DNA of 64,000 bases, from the NCBI RefSeq assembly GCF_003443655.1, contig NZ_CP031941.1, positions 1,483,501 through 1,547,500 on the forward strand, given 5' to 3'. Positions 16,677 to 25,251 of the stretch are shown in pieces (the first letter of the stretch is position 1; every line of letters begins with the position of its first letter). Source of the DNA: Nostoc sphaeroides (lineage in GTDB: Bacteria > Cyanobacteriota > Cyanobacteriia > Cyanobacteriales > Nostocaceae). The translations under genes and the position numbers were made by a program. The notes beneath the pieces were generated by a model. The model ran no database searches and was not told the DNA's origin. It worked only from the letters and a program-made list of their open reading frames with translations.

Positions 16677-17684
16677 TTACGCTGCTTCTCCTTCGTTGTC
16701 TGCTGCTAAGTCTACCTCAGTATCGAAATTTTTCTCTTCTGTGGTCAGTTGCAAGAATACATCTTCTAAAGTAGCGTTAACTCGCTTCAGTTCATGTAAA
16801 CCAAATCCTGCCCGCACTAATGTTGTAGCAATATCTTTTCCTGGTTCTTTTCCCGGTTGCGATATTACCCGCAGGTAAGCGCGGTTTTCCTGGGTTTGAC
16901 TGTGCATTCCGGTTGTCGGAATTGATTCTATCAGACTCACACCCGCGACTTTTTGCAATACCTGTTTTGCTAGGGCAGCTTCTCCTTCTATTTCCAATTC
17001 ATACCCGGAGCCACCTGTCAACTGAGTCATTAAGTTTTCTGGTGTATTAGTTGCCACAACTTTACCGCGATTGATGATGGCGACGCGGCTACAAGTCATG
17101 CTCACTTCTGGCAGAATGTGGGTCGAAAGAATAATTGTGTGAGTACCAGCAAGGCTTTTAATTAAATTCCGCACCTCAATTATTTGTCTGGGATCGAGTC
17201 CAACGGTGGGTTCATCTAAAATGATCGCTGGTGGATCGTGGACGATCGCTTGAGCAATTCCTACTCTTTGGCGGTATCCTTTAGAGAGCTTGCGAATAAT
17301 CACCCGCCGCTTATCTTCTAAATTGCAGCGTTCGATAGCGGCTGTTACCTTGTTGGGGCGATCGCCTGCTGATACTCCCTTAATTCGGGCGACAAAATGC
17401 AAAAATCCTTCCACCGTCATGTCTGGATATAACGGCGGTGTTTCCGGTAAATAACCAATGCGTTGGCGTACAGCTAGGGAATTTTCATGGACATCATAAC
17501 CAGCAATTCGGGCATTTCCATTTGTTGCCGGTAAATAGCCAGCCAAAATCCTCATGGTTGTGGTTTTACCTGCGCCATTGGGGCCCAACAAACCTAAAAT
17601 CTCCCCAGGTTCAACGCTAAAAGTGACATCAGTAATCGCTGGGGTGGAACCGTATATTTTACTTAGATGTTCAACTTCGATCAT
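16677..17684 (-). CDS. ABC transporter ATP-binding protein, GldA-like
   Basis: 335 residues. Walker A GPNGAGKTTT (about 35-44), signature LSKGYRQRVGIAQA, Walker B AIILDEPTVGLDP and H-loop STHILPE are all intact. The C-terminal third is the DUF4162-type extension seen in ATPases of ABC-2 exporters. It is the first gene of a minus-strand cluster ATPase / permease / GldG-like / DUF4340 (/ purU). A HIP1 site (GCGATCGC) lies about 10-20 bp before the start. The complex energises export or membrane work by an ABC-2 permease; nothing in the sequence names the cargo. Confidence 0.93.
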   Translation of the reverse strand: MIEVEHLSKIYGSTPAITDVTFSVEPGEILGLLGPNGAGKTTTMRILAGYLPATNGNARIAGYDVHENSLAVRQRIGYLPETPPLYPDMTVEGFLHFVARIKGVSAGDRPNKVTAAIERCNLEDKRRVIIRKLSKGYRQRVGIAQAIVHDPPAIILDEPTVGLDPRQIIEVRNLIKSLAGTHTIILSTHILPEVSMTCSRVAIINRGKVVATNTPENLMTQLTGGSGYELEIEGEAALAKQVLQKVAGVSLIESIPTTGMHSQTQENRAYLRVISQPGKEPGKDIATTLVRAGFGLHELKRVNATLEDVFLQLTTEEKNFDTEVDLAADNEGEAA

Positions 17685-18419
17685 CGGTATAGTGGCGATC
17701 GCAATTTATAGAATACCCAATAATCTTAGATCACGATATTGGGTATGGGGGATTGGCACTAAGATTCGCCGATAATGGGTAAAGTTCCTGAAAAGCTTAA
17801 CCAGCGAGCAAGCTTCGTTACAAGGGTTAGGGGAAAAATTAAAGACTTTCTCGTTGTAAGGCTTTGTCAGAGTGAAACTGTCACACACACAGGCAATCCC
17901 GCCCAGAACTGAAGTTCAGGGCTGATAGCTGAAGTCCACTTAAGTGGACTGAATTGATCATGATGATGCGGCGGTTTGGGGTGCAGAAGTAAATACTGCT
18001 CACTATGTCAACTACCTACATATATAGCTACACATATAAATTAGTTATCAAGCAACTAATATATTATTGAATGGTTAAATGACATCTATTAACTGTCTTA
18101 ACTGTCCTTGCATTGTCCTAAAAATCGTGAAATATTAGAACCATGAAGTGCGCTATCAATAAACTTCAAGCAGCCTCCACCAAAGCATTTGTCACGTTGG
18201 ACACTTGAAGCCAGCCACTATATGTGCTGCTGCAATAATATTCTGCCCAAGTCTAATGTCTTGAGGCGAACGTTATTGTGCGCCCGTTGTCTTTTACGTT
18301 GACAAAACCTGCATGTATATCCCCATACATAAAAAATTTTTGTGATGATTATCGCATCATTTTTTATGCAAAACAAAGCTTGATCATTTGTTATTTTTGT
18401 CTCTCGATAGGAGGAAGAT
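17685..18419. other. 735-bp intergenic region
   Basis: No intact gene. It holds one copy of the 53-bp double-hairpin element (17898-17950). The rest, including 18150-18300, gives only broken reading frames. A strong ribosome site (AGGAGGAAGAT) at its end belongs to the DUF4397 gene. Confidence 0.6.
17898..17950 (+). repeat. 53-bp double-hairpin element, copy 2
   Basis: CCCGC, stem CCCAGAACT/AGTTCAGGG (imperfect), linker CTGATAGCTGAAGTC, then perfect stem AGTCCACT/AGTGGACT. Same length and layout as the copies at 789, 1116 and 42489. Confidence 0.85.
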
Positions 18420-19292
18420 ATGTTTCTAACAAGACGATTATTCTTAGGCGCTTTGACATTATCTTTAATTAGTTTGACTAGTTATCCATACAAAGGTTTA
18501 GCCTATTCTCAACTATCTACAGAGCCTTCACAAAAATTGCCCACTGGAAGCCTAAGCCTACTAGATTCTCTTCTAAACCCTTATAGATGCCCTGCCAAAT
18601 TAAGAGTTATTAACGCTGCGGTTCCTACTGCATCACCAGTTGATGTGATTGTCAACGGTGACAAAGTTTTGGAGAATGTAGATTTTCGTCAAGCTAGTAA
18701 ATATGTAAATGTAAGACCAGGAAATATTAATGTACTTTTTGTGCGCTCTGGTACTAGCAGTACAATTGCTCATAGAAACTTTACAGGAGCGCCTAATAGT
18801 GCTTATACAGTAGCGGTAACAGGAACACTACAAGGCCCCCCAGGTCAACCATTATTTAATCAATCACCCTTTGTGATTCCAGAGGATTTAACACAGCCTA
18901 ATCCAGGTAAATTTAAAGGACGTTGGTATCGCTTTTCGGAAACTAGCGCTGTTATAGATTTCCGTATTAGCAAATCCTCTAGCCCAAATGTGGATGAAAC
19001 TCGTATCACAGACCTAACACCCAAAACTGCTATTCCTTACCCAGAACTTACGGCTGGTACATATAACTTCAATCCAGTTCTACCTGACCAATTTGACCCA
19101 TTGATCAATAATGCCTTCAACCCACCAATCACAGTAGAAGTTGCGAATCAACAAGTCCCCGAAGGAGTCATTTTTGATGTAATTGCTACAGGTAATGGCT
19201 TAGGCCAAGCACCTAACTCACTGCTACTCACAACTGCCTCAACACAAACAGCGCCTCCTAATGCCAATGGCTGTTATCAGATTGTGCAGTAA
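18420..19292 (+). CDS. Exported DUF4397 domain protein
   Basis: 290 residues with a signal-peptide-like start (MFLTRRLFLGALTLSLISLT, cleavage probably near residue 30) and a DUF4397 domain (about 58-180: LRVINAAVPTASPVDVIVNG, later YVNVRPGNINVLFVRSGTSS and YTVAVTGTLQGPPG). DUF4397 is a beta-sandwich found in exported bacterial proteins of unknown function. The remaining 110 residues are beta-rich and similar in style. An unusually good ribosome site (AGGAGG, 7 bases before the ATG) suggests strong expression. It stands alone, with no operon partner. A hairpin follows the gene at 19370-19404. Confidence 0.85.
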   Translation: MFLTRRLFLGALTLSLISLTSYPYKGLAYSQLSTEPSQKLPTGSLSLLDSLLNPYRCPAKLRVINAAVPTASPVDVIVNGDKVLENVDFRQASKYVNVRPGNINVLFVRSGTSSTIAHRNFTGAPNSAYTVAVTGTLQGPPGQPLFNQSPFVIPEDLTQPNPGKFKGRWYRFSETSAVIDFRISKSSSPNVDETRITDLTPKTAIPYPELTAGTYNFNPVLPDQFDPLINNAFNPPITVEVANQQVPEGVIFDVIATGNGLGQAPNSLLLTTASTQTAPPNANGCYQIVQ

Positions 19293-19672
19293 GTAATATC
19301 AACTTAGTGAGGCATTTTTAGCCATAGGAATCAATCTTATTTAATTTTTGAAAAAACTGTATAACTATTGAAGCGGAAGCGGCTGATTCAATCAGACCCG
19401 CTTCAGTAGTTATTAATGTGACTGCCAACCAACTGACCACATCGCCGTTGCAGTTACTCTAATTACTGCTTGTTTGGGGTTGAGTGCTAACAAAATATCA
19501 GCAGATATAGCGGTGTGCAGTTCAGTGAGATACAAAAAAAATGCTGGAATGATTTGACAGCAAGGACTTTGGTGTTCTCATCCAATCGATAACCGCTATA
19601 CTGGAATCACAAAATTAGCTGATATTCTTCAAATCAATCTTAGAGGTTTTCCAAATACCGTAAAAAGTCAGG
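19293..19672. other. 380-bp intergenic region between converging genes
   Basis: The DUF4397 and flv2 genes converge here. Apart from the hairpin at 19370-19404, nothing is recognised. Confidence 0.6.
19370..19404. terminator. Hairpin downstream of the DUF4397 gene
   Basis: GAAGCGG pairs with CCGCTTC at the ends, and an inner CTGATT/AATCAG stem fits inside. It lies 78 bp after the DUF4397 stop, without a clear T-run, so the terminator role is tentative. Confidence 0.35.
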
Positions 19673-21406
19673 TTAATAATAACTACCAGATTTCCGATGT
19701 TCTAAAGCTGTGACACCTTCATTTTCCAAGACTTCACCGTGATCGATGACGGCATAAATTAACCATCGATCGCCACATTCAAGTTGATTTTGCACTGTAC
19801 ATTCTAAATAGGCTAATGCTTCATTCAGAATCAAACAACCATTAAGAGCAGTTTTTGTGTCAAGATTCGCAAAAGGATTATCGCCTAAAGTGCTGTGACG
19901 AGAAAAATACCGTCGGACATTTCTTCCTTCTTTAAGGATATTCAGCACAAATTTATCACCAGGATGATGCATTAAATCTGCATTTTGCTCGTTAGCGATC
20001 GCAATCATAATTCCTGGCGGGTTAAAAGTGGCTTGAGATATCCAAGAAGTTAAAACCCCTTTGTGAGTTTCTTCATCACGAGTTGTTACAACACACAGAG
20101 AACCAATGATCCGCCCCACAGCTTGTTCAGTACGATCTACATGGGCTTCTGTCACAACCTGACGGGAAGAACGCAGTTTTTTAGTTTTCTTCAAGTTTTG
20201 GGCAAAGAAAGCACCTGCTTCTTGACACTGCTGAAGAATCTCAGGAGTAGGGCTGAAACGTACTCGAATTGTTTCAAATCCTAGTTGATAATTTGCATCT
20301 TTGAGCTTGCTTTCTATTAAATCTATCGCCTCGCCACTCCAGCCGTAGGAACCAAACACCCCTGCTAACTTAGTTTTAGCCGCCACCGAGAGAACTATTC
20401 CTAAAGCAGTTTGAATTTGAGTTGGTGCATGTCCGCCTAAAGTGGGTGAACCGATAATTAAGCCATCGCAAGTTTCTACAATGCGGTTAATCTCTGCTGA
20501 GTCTGCTAGTTCACAGTTGATTGATTCTACATTAACTCCATTTTGGATCAAACCTTGAGCGATCGCATTCGCCATAATTGCTGTATTTCCATAAGCAGAA
20601 GCATAAAGCAAAGCGACACTCAACTCTTGAGATTTTTGCCCTTGGCACCATTGACGGTAATCATAAGTAAAACGGCTGAGGCTGTAACGAACAACCGGGC
20701 CGTGTGCTGGGGCATAACATCTGGCTCCCAAAGCTGACAATTTATCTAAAGCTACTTCAACTTGTTTAGCTTGGGGTGCATGGAGACATTCAAAATAGTA
20801 ACGACGTTCCCCATCTAACCCCTTCCAATCTTCATCAAACAAAGTATCTTCGCAAATATGAGCGCCAAAAAGTTTATCTGTGTAGAGAATTTTTGTTGCA
20901 GAATCATAAGTACAAAGTCCATCCGCCCACCGGGGAGTTGGTACGGTGACAAATGATAGATAATGTCCTTGTCCTAAATCTAAAATATCCCCCCGCACCG
21001 CTTGAATACGTGACTCCAATTGGGGAAAAGCGGTTTTGAGAGCATTGGCGGCGGGGCGAGAACAAATTATAGTAGCTTGAGGAACCTGAGAGAGTAATAC
21101 TTGCAGAGTTGCGCTGCGGTTGGGGTTGACATGACCGAGAACAATGTAATCTAGGGTAGTGAAGTCTAGATGTTGTGCAAGTTGCTGAAGGTAAATTTCG
21201 GTAAAAGATTCGCCAGGAGGGTCAATTAAAGCCTTTTTATCAGCTTGAATCAGATAAGAATTCGCTGTAGTTCCCCGTTGGCGGGAATACTCCACCTCAA
21301 ATTTTAATCTGTCCCAAGTCCGCGATCGGAAAATCAGAGTATTTTTACCAATTTCAGCAACTTGTACATCTCTTGAATGGCTGGTAGTTAAAGTATTTGC
21401 AGACAT
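19673..21406 (-). CDS. flv2: Flavodiiron protein, Flv2 type
   Basis: 577 residues with the three-domain build of cyanobacterial flavodiiron proteins: metallo-beta-lactamase-like (about 25-260), flavodoxin-like (about 270-405, [20 protein letters not shown]) and NAD(P)H:flavin reductase-like (about 430-577). The iron-site motif is altered: HVNPNR (92-97) replaces HxExDH, PRWAD replaces PxLHWPD, and TDKLFGAH replaces TCDVFGxH. Such neutral or basic replacements are typical of Flv1/Flv2, which pair with a canonical partner (Flv3/Flv4). It is third in the order flv4, PsiE-like, flv2. Flv2/Flv4 act as an electron sink at the photosystem II acceptor side and are known to be induced at low CO2. Confidence 0.9.
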   Translation of the reverse strand: MSANTLTTSHSRDVQVAEIGKNTLIFRSRTWDRLKFEVEYSRQRGTTANSYLIQADKKALIDPPGESFTEIYLQQLAQHLDFTTLDYIVLGHVNPNRSATLQVLLSQVPQATIICSRPAANALKTAFPQLESRIQAVRGDILDLGQGHYLSFVTVPTPRWADGLCTYDSATKILYTDKLFGAHICEDTLFDEDWKGLDGERRYYFECLHAPQAKQVEVALDKLSALGARCYAPAHGPVVRYSLSRFTYDYRQWCQGQKSQELSVALLYASAYGNTAIMANAIAQGLIQNGVNVESINCELADSAEINRIVETCDGLIIGSPTLGGHAPTQIQTALGIVLSVAAKTKLAGVFGSYGWSGEAIDLIESKLKDANYQLGFETIRVRFSPTPEILQQCQEAGAFFAQNLKKTKKLRSSRQVVTEAHVDRTEQAVGRIIGSLCVVTTRDEETHKGVLTSWISQATFNPPGIMIAIANEQNADLMHHPGDKFVLNILKEGRNVRRYFSRHSTLGDNPFANLDTKTALNGCLILNEALAYLECTVQNQLECGDRWLIYAVIDHGEVLENEGVTALEHRKSGSYY

Positions 21407-21421
21407 AATAACCTCTGGTTA

Positions 21422-21617
21422 ATAATGGGGAATTGGGAATTGGGAATTGGGAATTGGGAATGGGGAATGGGGAATGGGCATTGGGCATTGAGAATTGGGC
21501 ATTGGGCATTGGGAATTGGGCATTACTTATTATCCTTGTCTCCCTCATCTCCCCAATTCCTAACTCCTAACTCCTAACTCCTAACTCCTAACTCCTAACT
21601 CCTAACTCCCCACTCCC
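21422..21617. repeat. Two heptamer arrays inside the flv operon
   Basis: GGGAATT/GGGCATT units (21422-21525) and then CTCCTAA units (21556-21612) fill the 216-bp gap between the PsiE-like gene and flv2. No gene fits here. Confidence 0.9.
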
Positions 21618-21622
21618 TATTT

Positions 21623-22135
21623 TTAATGACCATTGGTTTGTGTTAATTCAGACTTGGCTCGACTTCTATAGCGTTTAGATACTTCTTGTTCGGGATCGAT
21701 ACCTTCAAAGGTAGGGGGTAGCCAAACTCGGAGGAACAATAGTATTCCCAGCACTAATAAAAACGCACAAGTTGCTAAAACTTGACTCCAACTTGTTTCT
21801 AGAACACCTTTAACAATGACTTCTCGCAAAGCAGAAACGATGGAAACTTCAACAGCTACCCCAATAGACACTCGATGTTCCTGTAGGTAAATAATCAGCA
21901 GTCGAAATAACTCAACCAAGATAAGTAAAAAGAGAATATCGGCAGTAACAGCATGAAAATCTAAAGGTGGAAGCAAGGAGAGAAACATATCTCTCACCTG
22001 GAGCACCATGAAGCTAAATAAACCAATGCACAAACAAATCACAATCACATCTTGAATAAATTCCAAGGTTCGCACAACACGCCCACGATTGATTTCGTAC
22101 ATTGTAATCGGGGTATTTTCAACAGATTTATACAT
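21623..22135 (-). CDS. PsiE-like membrane protein between flv4 and flv2
   Basis: 171 residues from the chosen ATG at 22135 (MYKSVENTPITMYEINRGRV). An upstream extension to 22267 would run through flv4's end and a hairpin repeat (22151-22178), so I reject it. Four hydrophobic segments are visible (VIVICLCIGLFSFMVLQV; VTADILFLLILVELFRLLII; VSIGVAVEVSIVSALREVIV; VLATCAFLLVLGILLFL), as in the PsiE family, followed by a charged tail. In Synechocystis the gene between flv4 and flv2 is sll0218, a small thylakoid membrane protein linked to photosystem II stability. Position and topology make this its counterpart. Confidence 0.85.
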   Translation of the reverse strand: MYKSVENTPITMYEINRGRVVRTLEFIQDVIVICLCIGLFSFMVLQVRDMFLSLLPPLDFHAVTADILFLLILVELFRLLIIYLQEHRVSIGVAVEVSIVSALREVIVKGVLETSWSQVLATCAFLLVLGILLFLRVWLPPTFEGIDPEQEVSKRYRSRAKSELTQTNGH

Positions 22136-22150
22136 AATTTTGTGGGAGTT

Positions 22151-22178
22151 TGTAGAGACGCGATTCATCGCGTCTATG
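22151..22178. repeat. GAGACGCG hairpin repeat (flv copy)
   Basis: GTAGAGACGCGATTCATCGC forms a stem with the GCGTC that follows it; the element ends in CTATGG. Similar hairpins (GACGCGAAATTTCGCGTC) are at 35346-35373 and 58568-58595. This copy lies in the flv4 / PsiE-like gap. Confidence 0.75.
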
Positions 22179-22208
22179 GGGAGACAAGGAGAATGACCAA
22201 TGCCCAAT

Positions 22209-23939
22209 TTAGTAATGATTACCAATTTTGCGATGATGGGCGGCAGTAAGTGCATGTAAATTAGCAACTCTTCCAGTTTGGACTGTGCTATAAATTACCC
22301 AATGATCGCCACAATCCATGCGGCTAGTAATTTCACATTCCATGTAAGCCAAAGCTTCAGCTAAAACCGGCGATTCATTTTTCGCTGGATATGTTTTCAC
22401 TCCAGCAAATCTATCTGCACCAGGAGCAAAACGCTTCAGGAAATGTTTCATTAATCCTTGATATTTACCCTCTTCTAAAACATTTAAAACAAAGCGATCG
22501 CCAACGTGCATCAAGGATTCAATTGCCCGATCTTTGGATACTGCGATCGCTACTCCTAAAGGCTCAAGACTCGCTTGTGTCACCCAAGAAGCAAACATCG
22601 CGCTCTGAATTTCTCCTTTTTTGGCGGTGATAATATACAATCCTGTACTAATCCGCCCTAAAGCTTTTTCTAGCTCAGTATTGATAGATTTGATTTGTTT
22701 AATGGTGCGATCGCGGGTTAACCATTGACCCAAATCTGTCCCCGCTTCATCACAAAGCTGTTCCGTTGCTTGAGTAGGAATTTCCTTAACTAAGATAGGA
22801 GGAAAAGCTTCAGTTAATCCCAGTTCTTGAAACTTATTACGTAAAGGATAAACAGGTTCATCTTCTCCACCTCCTGACTCTAATAAACCAATTGTCTGCT
22901 TCTTGTTAACAGCAGCTAAAATTGTACTTAAAGCCGCTTGAGCCATCACCGAAGATTGGGCTGGCATTGCAATTACTAAACCAGAAGCTTGTGCAACTAA
23001 TTCTCGAACTTCTTGAGGCTCGGCACTATTGAAGTCTACTAATTCTACTGCCACCCCTGTTTTCGCGCATCCATGCGCTATTGAACGGACTAAATGCTCG
23101 CTATGCCCGTAATCTTCAACATAAAATAGAGCCACTAATGTCTCTGTTTTTGCTTGTTCTAAACTCCAGTTTTGATAGCGTCCAAGCCATTCGGAAATAT
23201 AGTGTTGTAATAAAGGCCCGTGTCCCGTGGCAACTGTTCTTATATCTAACTTTTCAATCCGCTTTAAAGCTGCCAAAACAGATCGGGCATTGGGGCCCAT
23301 GAGACAATCATAGTAATAGTGAAAATCTTCCTCTATTAAAGTAATATTTTCATCATAGGTGTGGTCATCACAGTAGTGCATACCAAACACATCGCAAGTG
23401 TAGAGAGTGCCAGTTTTGTGGTCATAAGTCAAAATTGTGTCAGGCCAATGTAAATTAGGTGCAGAGATAAATTCTAACTCGTGTCCGTTGCCTAAATCTA
23501 ATCGCTCTCCACTTTTCACCTGCATTGATTTAAAAGGCTGGTGAACCATATTTTCTAAAAATTGAATAGCCACCTTTGCACCAACTACAGTAATTGAGGG
23601 AGCTAATTGCAAAATATCTTTCACTAAACCACTGTGGTCTGGTTCCGTGTGGCTGACAATTAAGTAATCTATTTTAGCCGGATCAATTAATCCTGCCACT
23701 ACCTCAAGATATAATTCCTCAAACTTGCGATGAGAGGTGTCAACTAAAGCAACTTTTTCTCCCTGAATTAAAAAAGAATTATAGGTTGTACCATTCCGTA
23801 AACCAAACTCGATATCAAAACGTTCTCGATCCCAGTCAAGACAACGAATAGCAGTCGTTTGAGGAGCAATTTCAACAGTTTCAATCGTCAAACGTCCTGG
23901 ATTGGGAATAACTTGAGTAAGCTGTGTGAGTGCAACCAT
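22209..23939 (-). CDS. flv4: Flavodiiron protein, Flv4 type
   Basis: 576 residues with beta-lactamase-like diiron, flavodoxin-like and C-terminal flavin reductase-like domains. The iron ligands are canonical: H97-x-E99-x-D101-H102 (SHTEPDHSG), H in NLHWPD, D in YTCDVFGMH and H in ATGHGP. A canonical site identifies Flv4 rather than Flv2. It is first in the minus-strand order flv4 / PsiE-like / flv2, the same order as the Synechocystis operon. It accepts electrons from the photosynthetic chain to protect photosystem II. The ribosome site GGAGAAAAGA lies just before the ATG. The product probably heterodimerises with Flv2. Confidence 0.92.
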   Translation of the reverse strand: MVALTQLTQVIPNPGRLTIETVEIAPQTTAIRCLDWDRERFDIEFGLRNGTTYNSFLIQGEKVALVDTSHRKFEELYLEVVAGLIDPAKIDYLIVSHTEPDHSGLVKDILQLAPSITVVGAKVAIQFLENMVHQPFKSMQVKSGERLDLGNGHELEFISAPNLHWPDTILTYDHKTGTLYTCDVFGMHYCDDHTYDENITLIEEDFHYYYDCLMGPNARSVLAALKRIEKLDIRTVATGHGPLLQHYISEWLGRYQNWSLEQAKTETLVALFYVEDYGHSEHLVRSIAHGCAKTGVAVELVDFNSAEPQEVRELVAQASGLVIAMPAQSSVMAQAALSTILAAVNKKQTIGLLESGGGEDEPVYPLRNKFQELGLTEAFPPILVKEIPTQATEQLCDEAGTDLGQWLTRDRTIKQIKSINTELEKALGRISTGLYIITAKKGEIQSAMFASWVTQASLEPLGVAIAVSKDRAIESLMHVGDRFVLNVLEEGKYQGLMKHFLKRFAPGADRFAGVKTYPAKNESPVLAEALAYMECEITSRMDCGDHWVIYSTVQTGRVANLHALTAAHHRKIGNHY

Positions 23940-24159
23940 TTCTTTTCTCCAAAAAGAATATTATCTGGAGCGAGTGTTATGTTTCTTATATTTACCTGAA
24001 AAACTCAATTAGTAAAATGCCAATTTCTAAAGCTAATCATCAGAAAGATTTATTCTTTATTTGGATGGAGTTACCATTGAACTTCTGAATGTTTATCATT
24101 ACTTTTCTGTTCAATAATGAACGTGAGAGAATGTAAATTCTAAGTTAGAATGTTTATGC

Positions 24160-25143
24160 ATGTCGTTAATATTTTTTCCCCCTCCCATAGAACAAATCAC
24201 CAGTGAAATTGCCCGCCACGCTGGTGTTGATCTGTATGTACTGCGCCTCGATCTCATGCATCCGTGGGTTAACGGCAACAAGTGGTTTAAGCTGAAATAC
24301 AATCTTTTGGAAGCCAAGCAGAAAAATTTTACGACGCTGCTAACCTTTGGCGGTGCTTATTCCAATCACATCTATGCAACTGCGGCGGCTGGTAATCTTT
24401 TCGGTTTTCGTACCATCGGCGTAATTCGTGGCGAGGAGAGGCTACCGTTGAATCCTACGCTGAGTTTTGCTGTACAACAGGGTATGCAACTTGTGTATCT
24501 GAACCGCGAGATGTATCGACAGCGCAACACACCAGCCTTAGAGGAATATCTGCAACAACGTTTCGGCGAGGTGTTTATCATTCCCGAAGGCGGGAGTAAT
24601 TTAAATGGTGTGCGCGGGTGTACAGAGATAATTGATCGGGCGATGCCTACGGCGGTCACTGAGCGCAGCCGAAGTGCTGGCTACGCCTACGCATTTGATC
24701 ATATATGCGTAGCCTGCGGTACAGCCACCACACTTGCAGGTATTGCGCTTTCGTTGCATAAAGGACAAAGAGCGATCGCTTTTCCCGTTCTAAAAAATGG
24801 GGCATTTCTCGCCCAAGAAGTCGAAAGTTTGTTGACAAATTACCTCGCCTCTGATTTACCCTCGCCATATAATTCTCCCGCTTCCTGGGAATTGGTGTGT
24901 GATTATCACTTCGGCGGCTATGCAAAGGTGAACAACGATCTGCTATTTTTCAGCCAGCAATTCACAGAAGAACATGGCGTACCTCTTGATTACGTATATA
25001 CCGCCAAAATGTTTTACGGAGTGATGGATTTACTAAAGCAGGGATTTTTTAGTAAAGGCGATCGCTTGTTGCTGATACACACAGGCGGCTTGCAGGGCAA
25101 CGTTGGCATGGAAGAAAGGTTGCAGAGGTTTTCTAAAATTTGA
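24160..25143 (+). CDS. D-cysteine desulfhydrase / ACC deaminase-like PLP enzyme
   Basis: 327 residues, fold-type II PLP enzyme of the ACC deaminase/DcyD family. K41 in NGNKWFKLKYN is the expected PLP lysine. GGAYSNHIYATAAAG binds the cofactor or substrate carboxylate, and the Gly loop is VACGTATTLAGI. Family members release ammonia (and sulfide from D-cysteine), and the exact substrate cannot be set from sequence. About 13 residues (TAVTERSRSAGYA) inside DRAMP...YAFDH look like an in-frame repeat insertion (24645-24691). The gene stands between the flv operon, divergently, and the GmrSD-like gene. The start ATG at 24160 is the only good one. Confidence 0.82.
   Translation: MSLIFFPPPIEQITSEIARHAGVDLYVLRLDLMHPWVNGNKWFKLKYNLLEAKQKNFTTLLTFGGAYSNHIYATAAAGNLFGFRTIGVIRGEERLPLNPTLSFAVQQGMQLVYLNREMYRQRNTPALEEYLQQRFGEVFIIPEGGSNLNGVRGCTEIIDRAMPTAVTERSRSAGYAYAFDHICVACGTATTLAGIALSLHKGQRAIAFPVLKNGAFLAQEVESLLTNYLASDLPSPYNSPASWELVCDYHFGGYAKVNNDLLFFSQQFTEEHGVPLDYVYTAKMFYGVMDLLKQGFFSKGDRLLLIHTGGLQGNVGMEERLQRFSKI
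24645..24691. repeat. Short repeat insertion in the desulfhydrase-like gene
   Basis: GCCTACG occurs at 24645-24651 and 24685-24691, bracketing CACTGAGCGCAGCCGAAGTG, the style of an abundant palindromic intergenic repeat. It stays in frame. Confidence 0.5.
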
Positions 25144-25251
25144 GTTGCCACTTAATTAAATATCAGTTAACCTTGTATGGAATTTTACTAAAACAAGTAA
25201 AATTCACACACCAATCTTGATATTTACTCAAACTTAGGCAAGGTTAACTCA

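Noticed and set aside
18150..18300. Broken gene in the region before the DUF4397 gene
   Set aside because: Some frames give short protein-like text, but no continuous pattern or recognisable motif is seen.
22136..22267. Extended N-terminus for the PsiE-like protein
   Set aside because: It would be read from the end of flv4 and through a hairpin repeat; the protein-like part starts at 22135.
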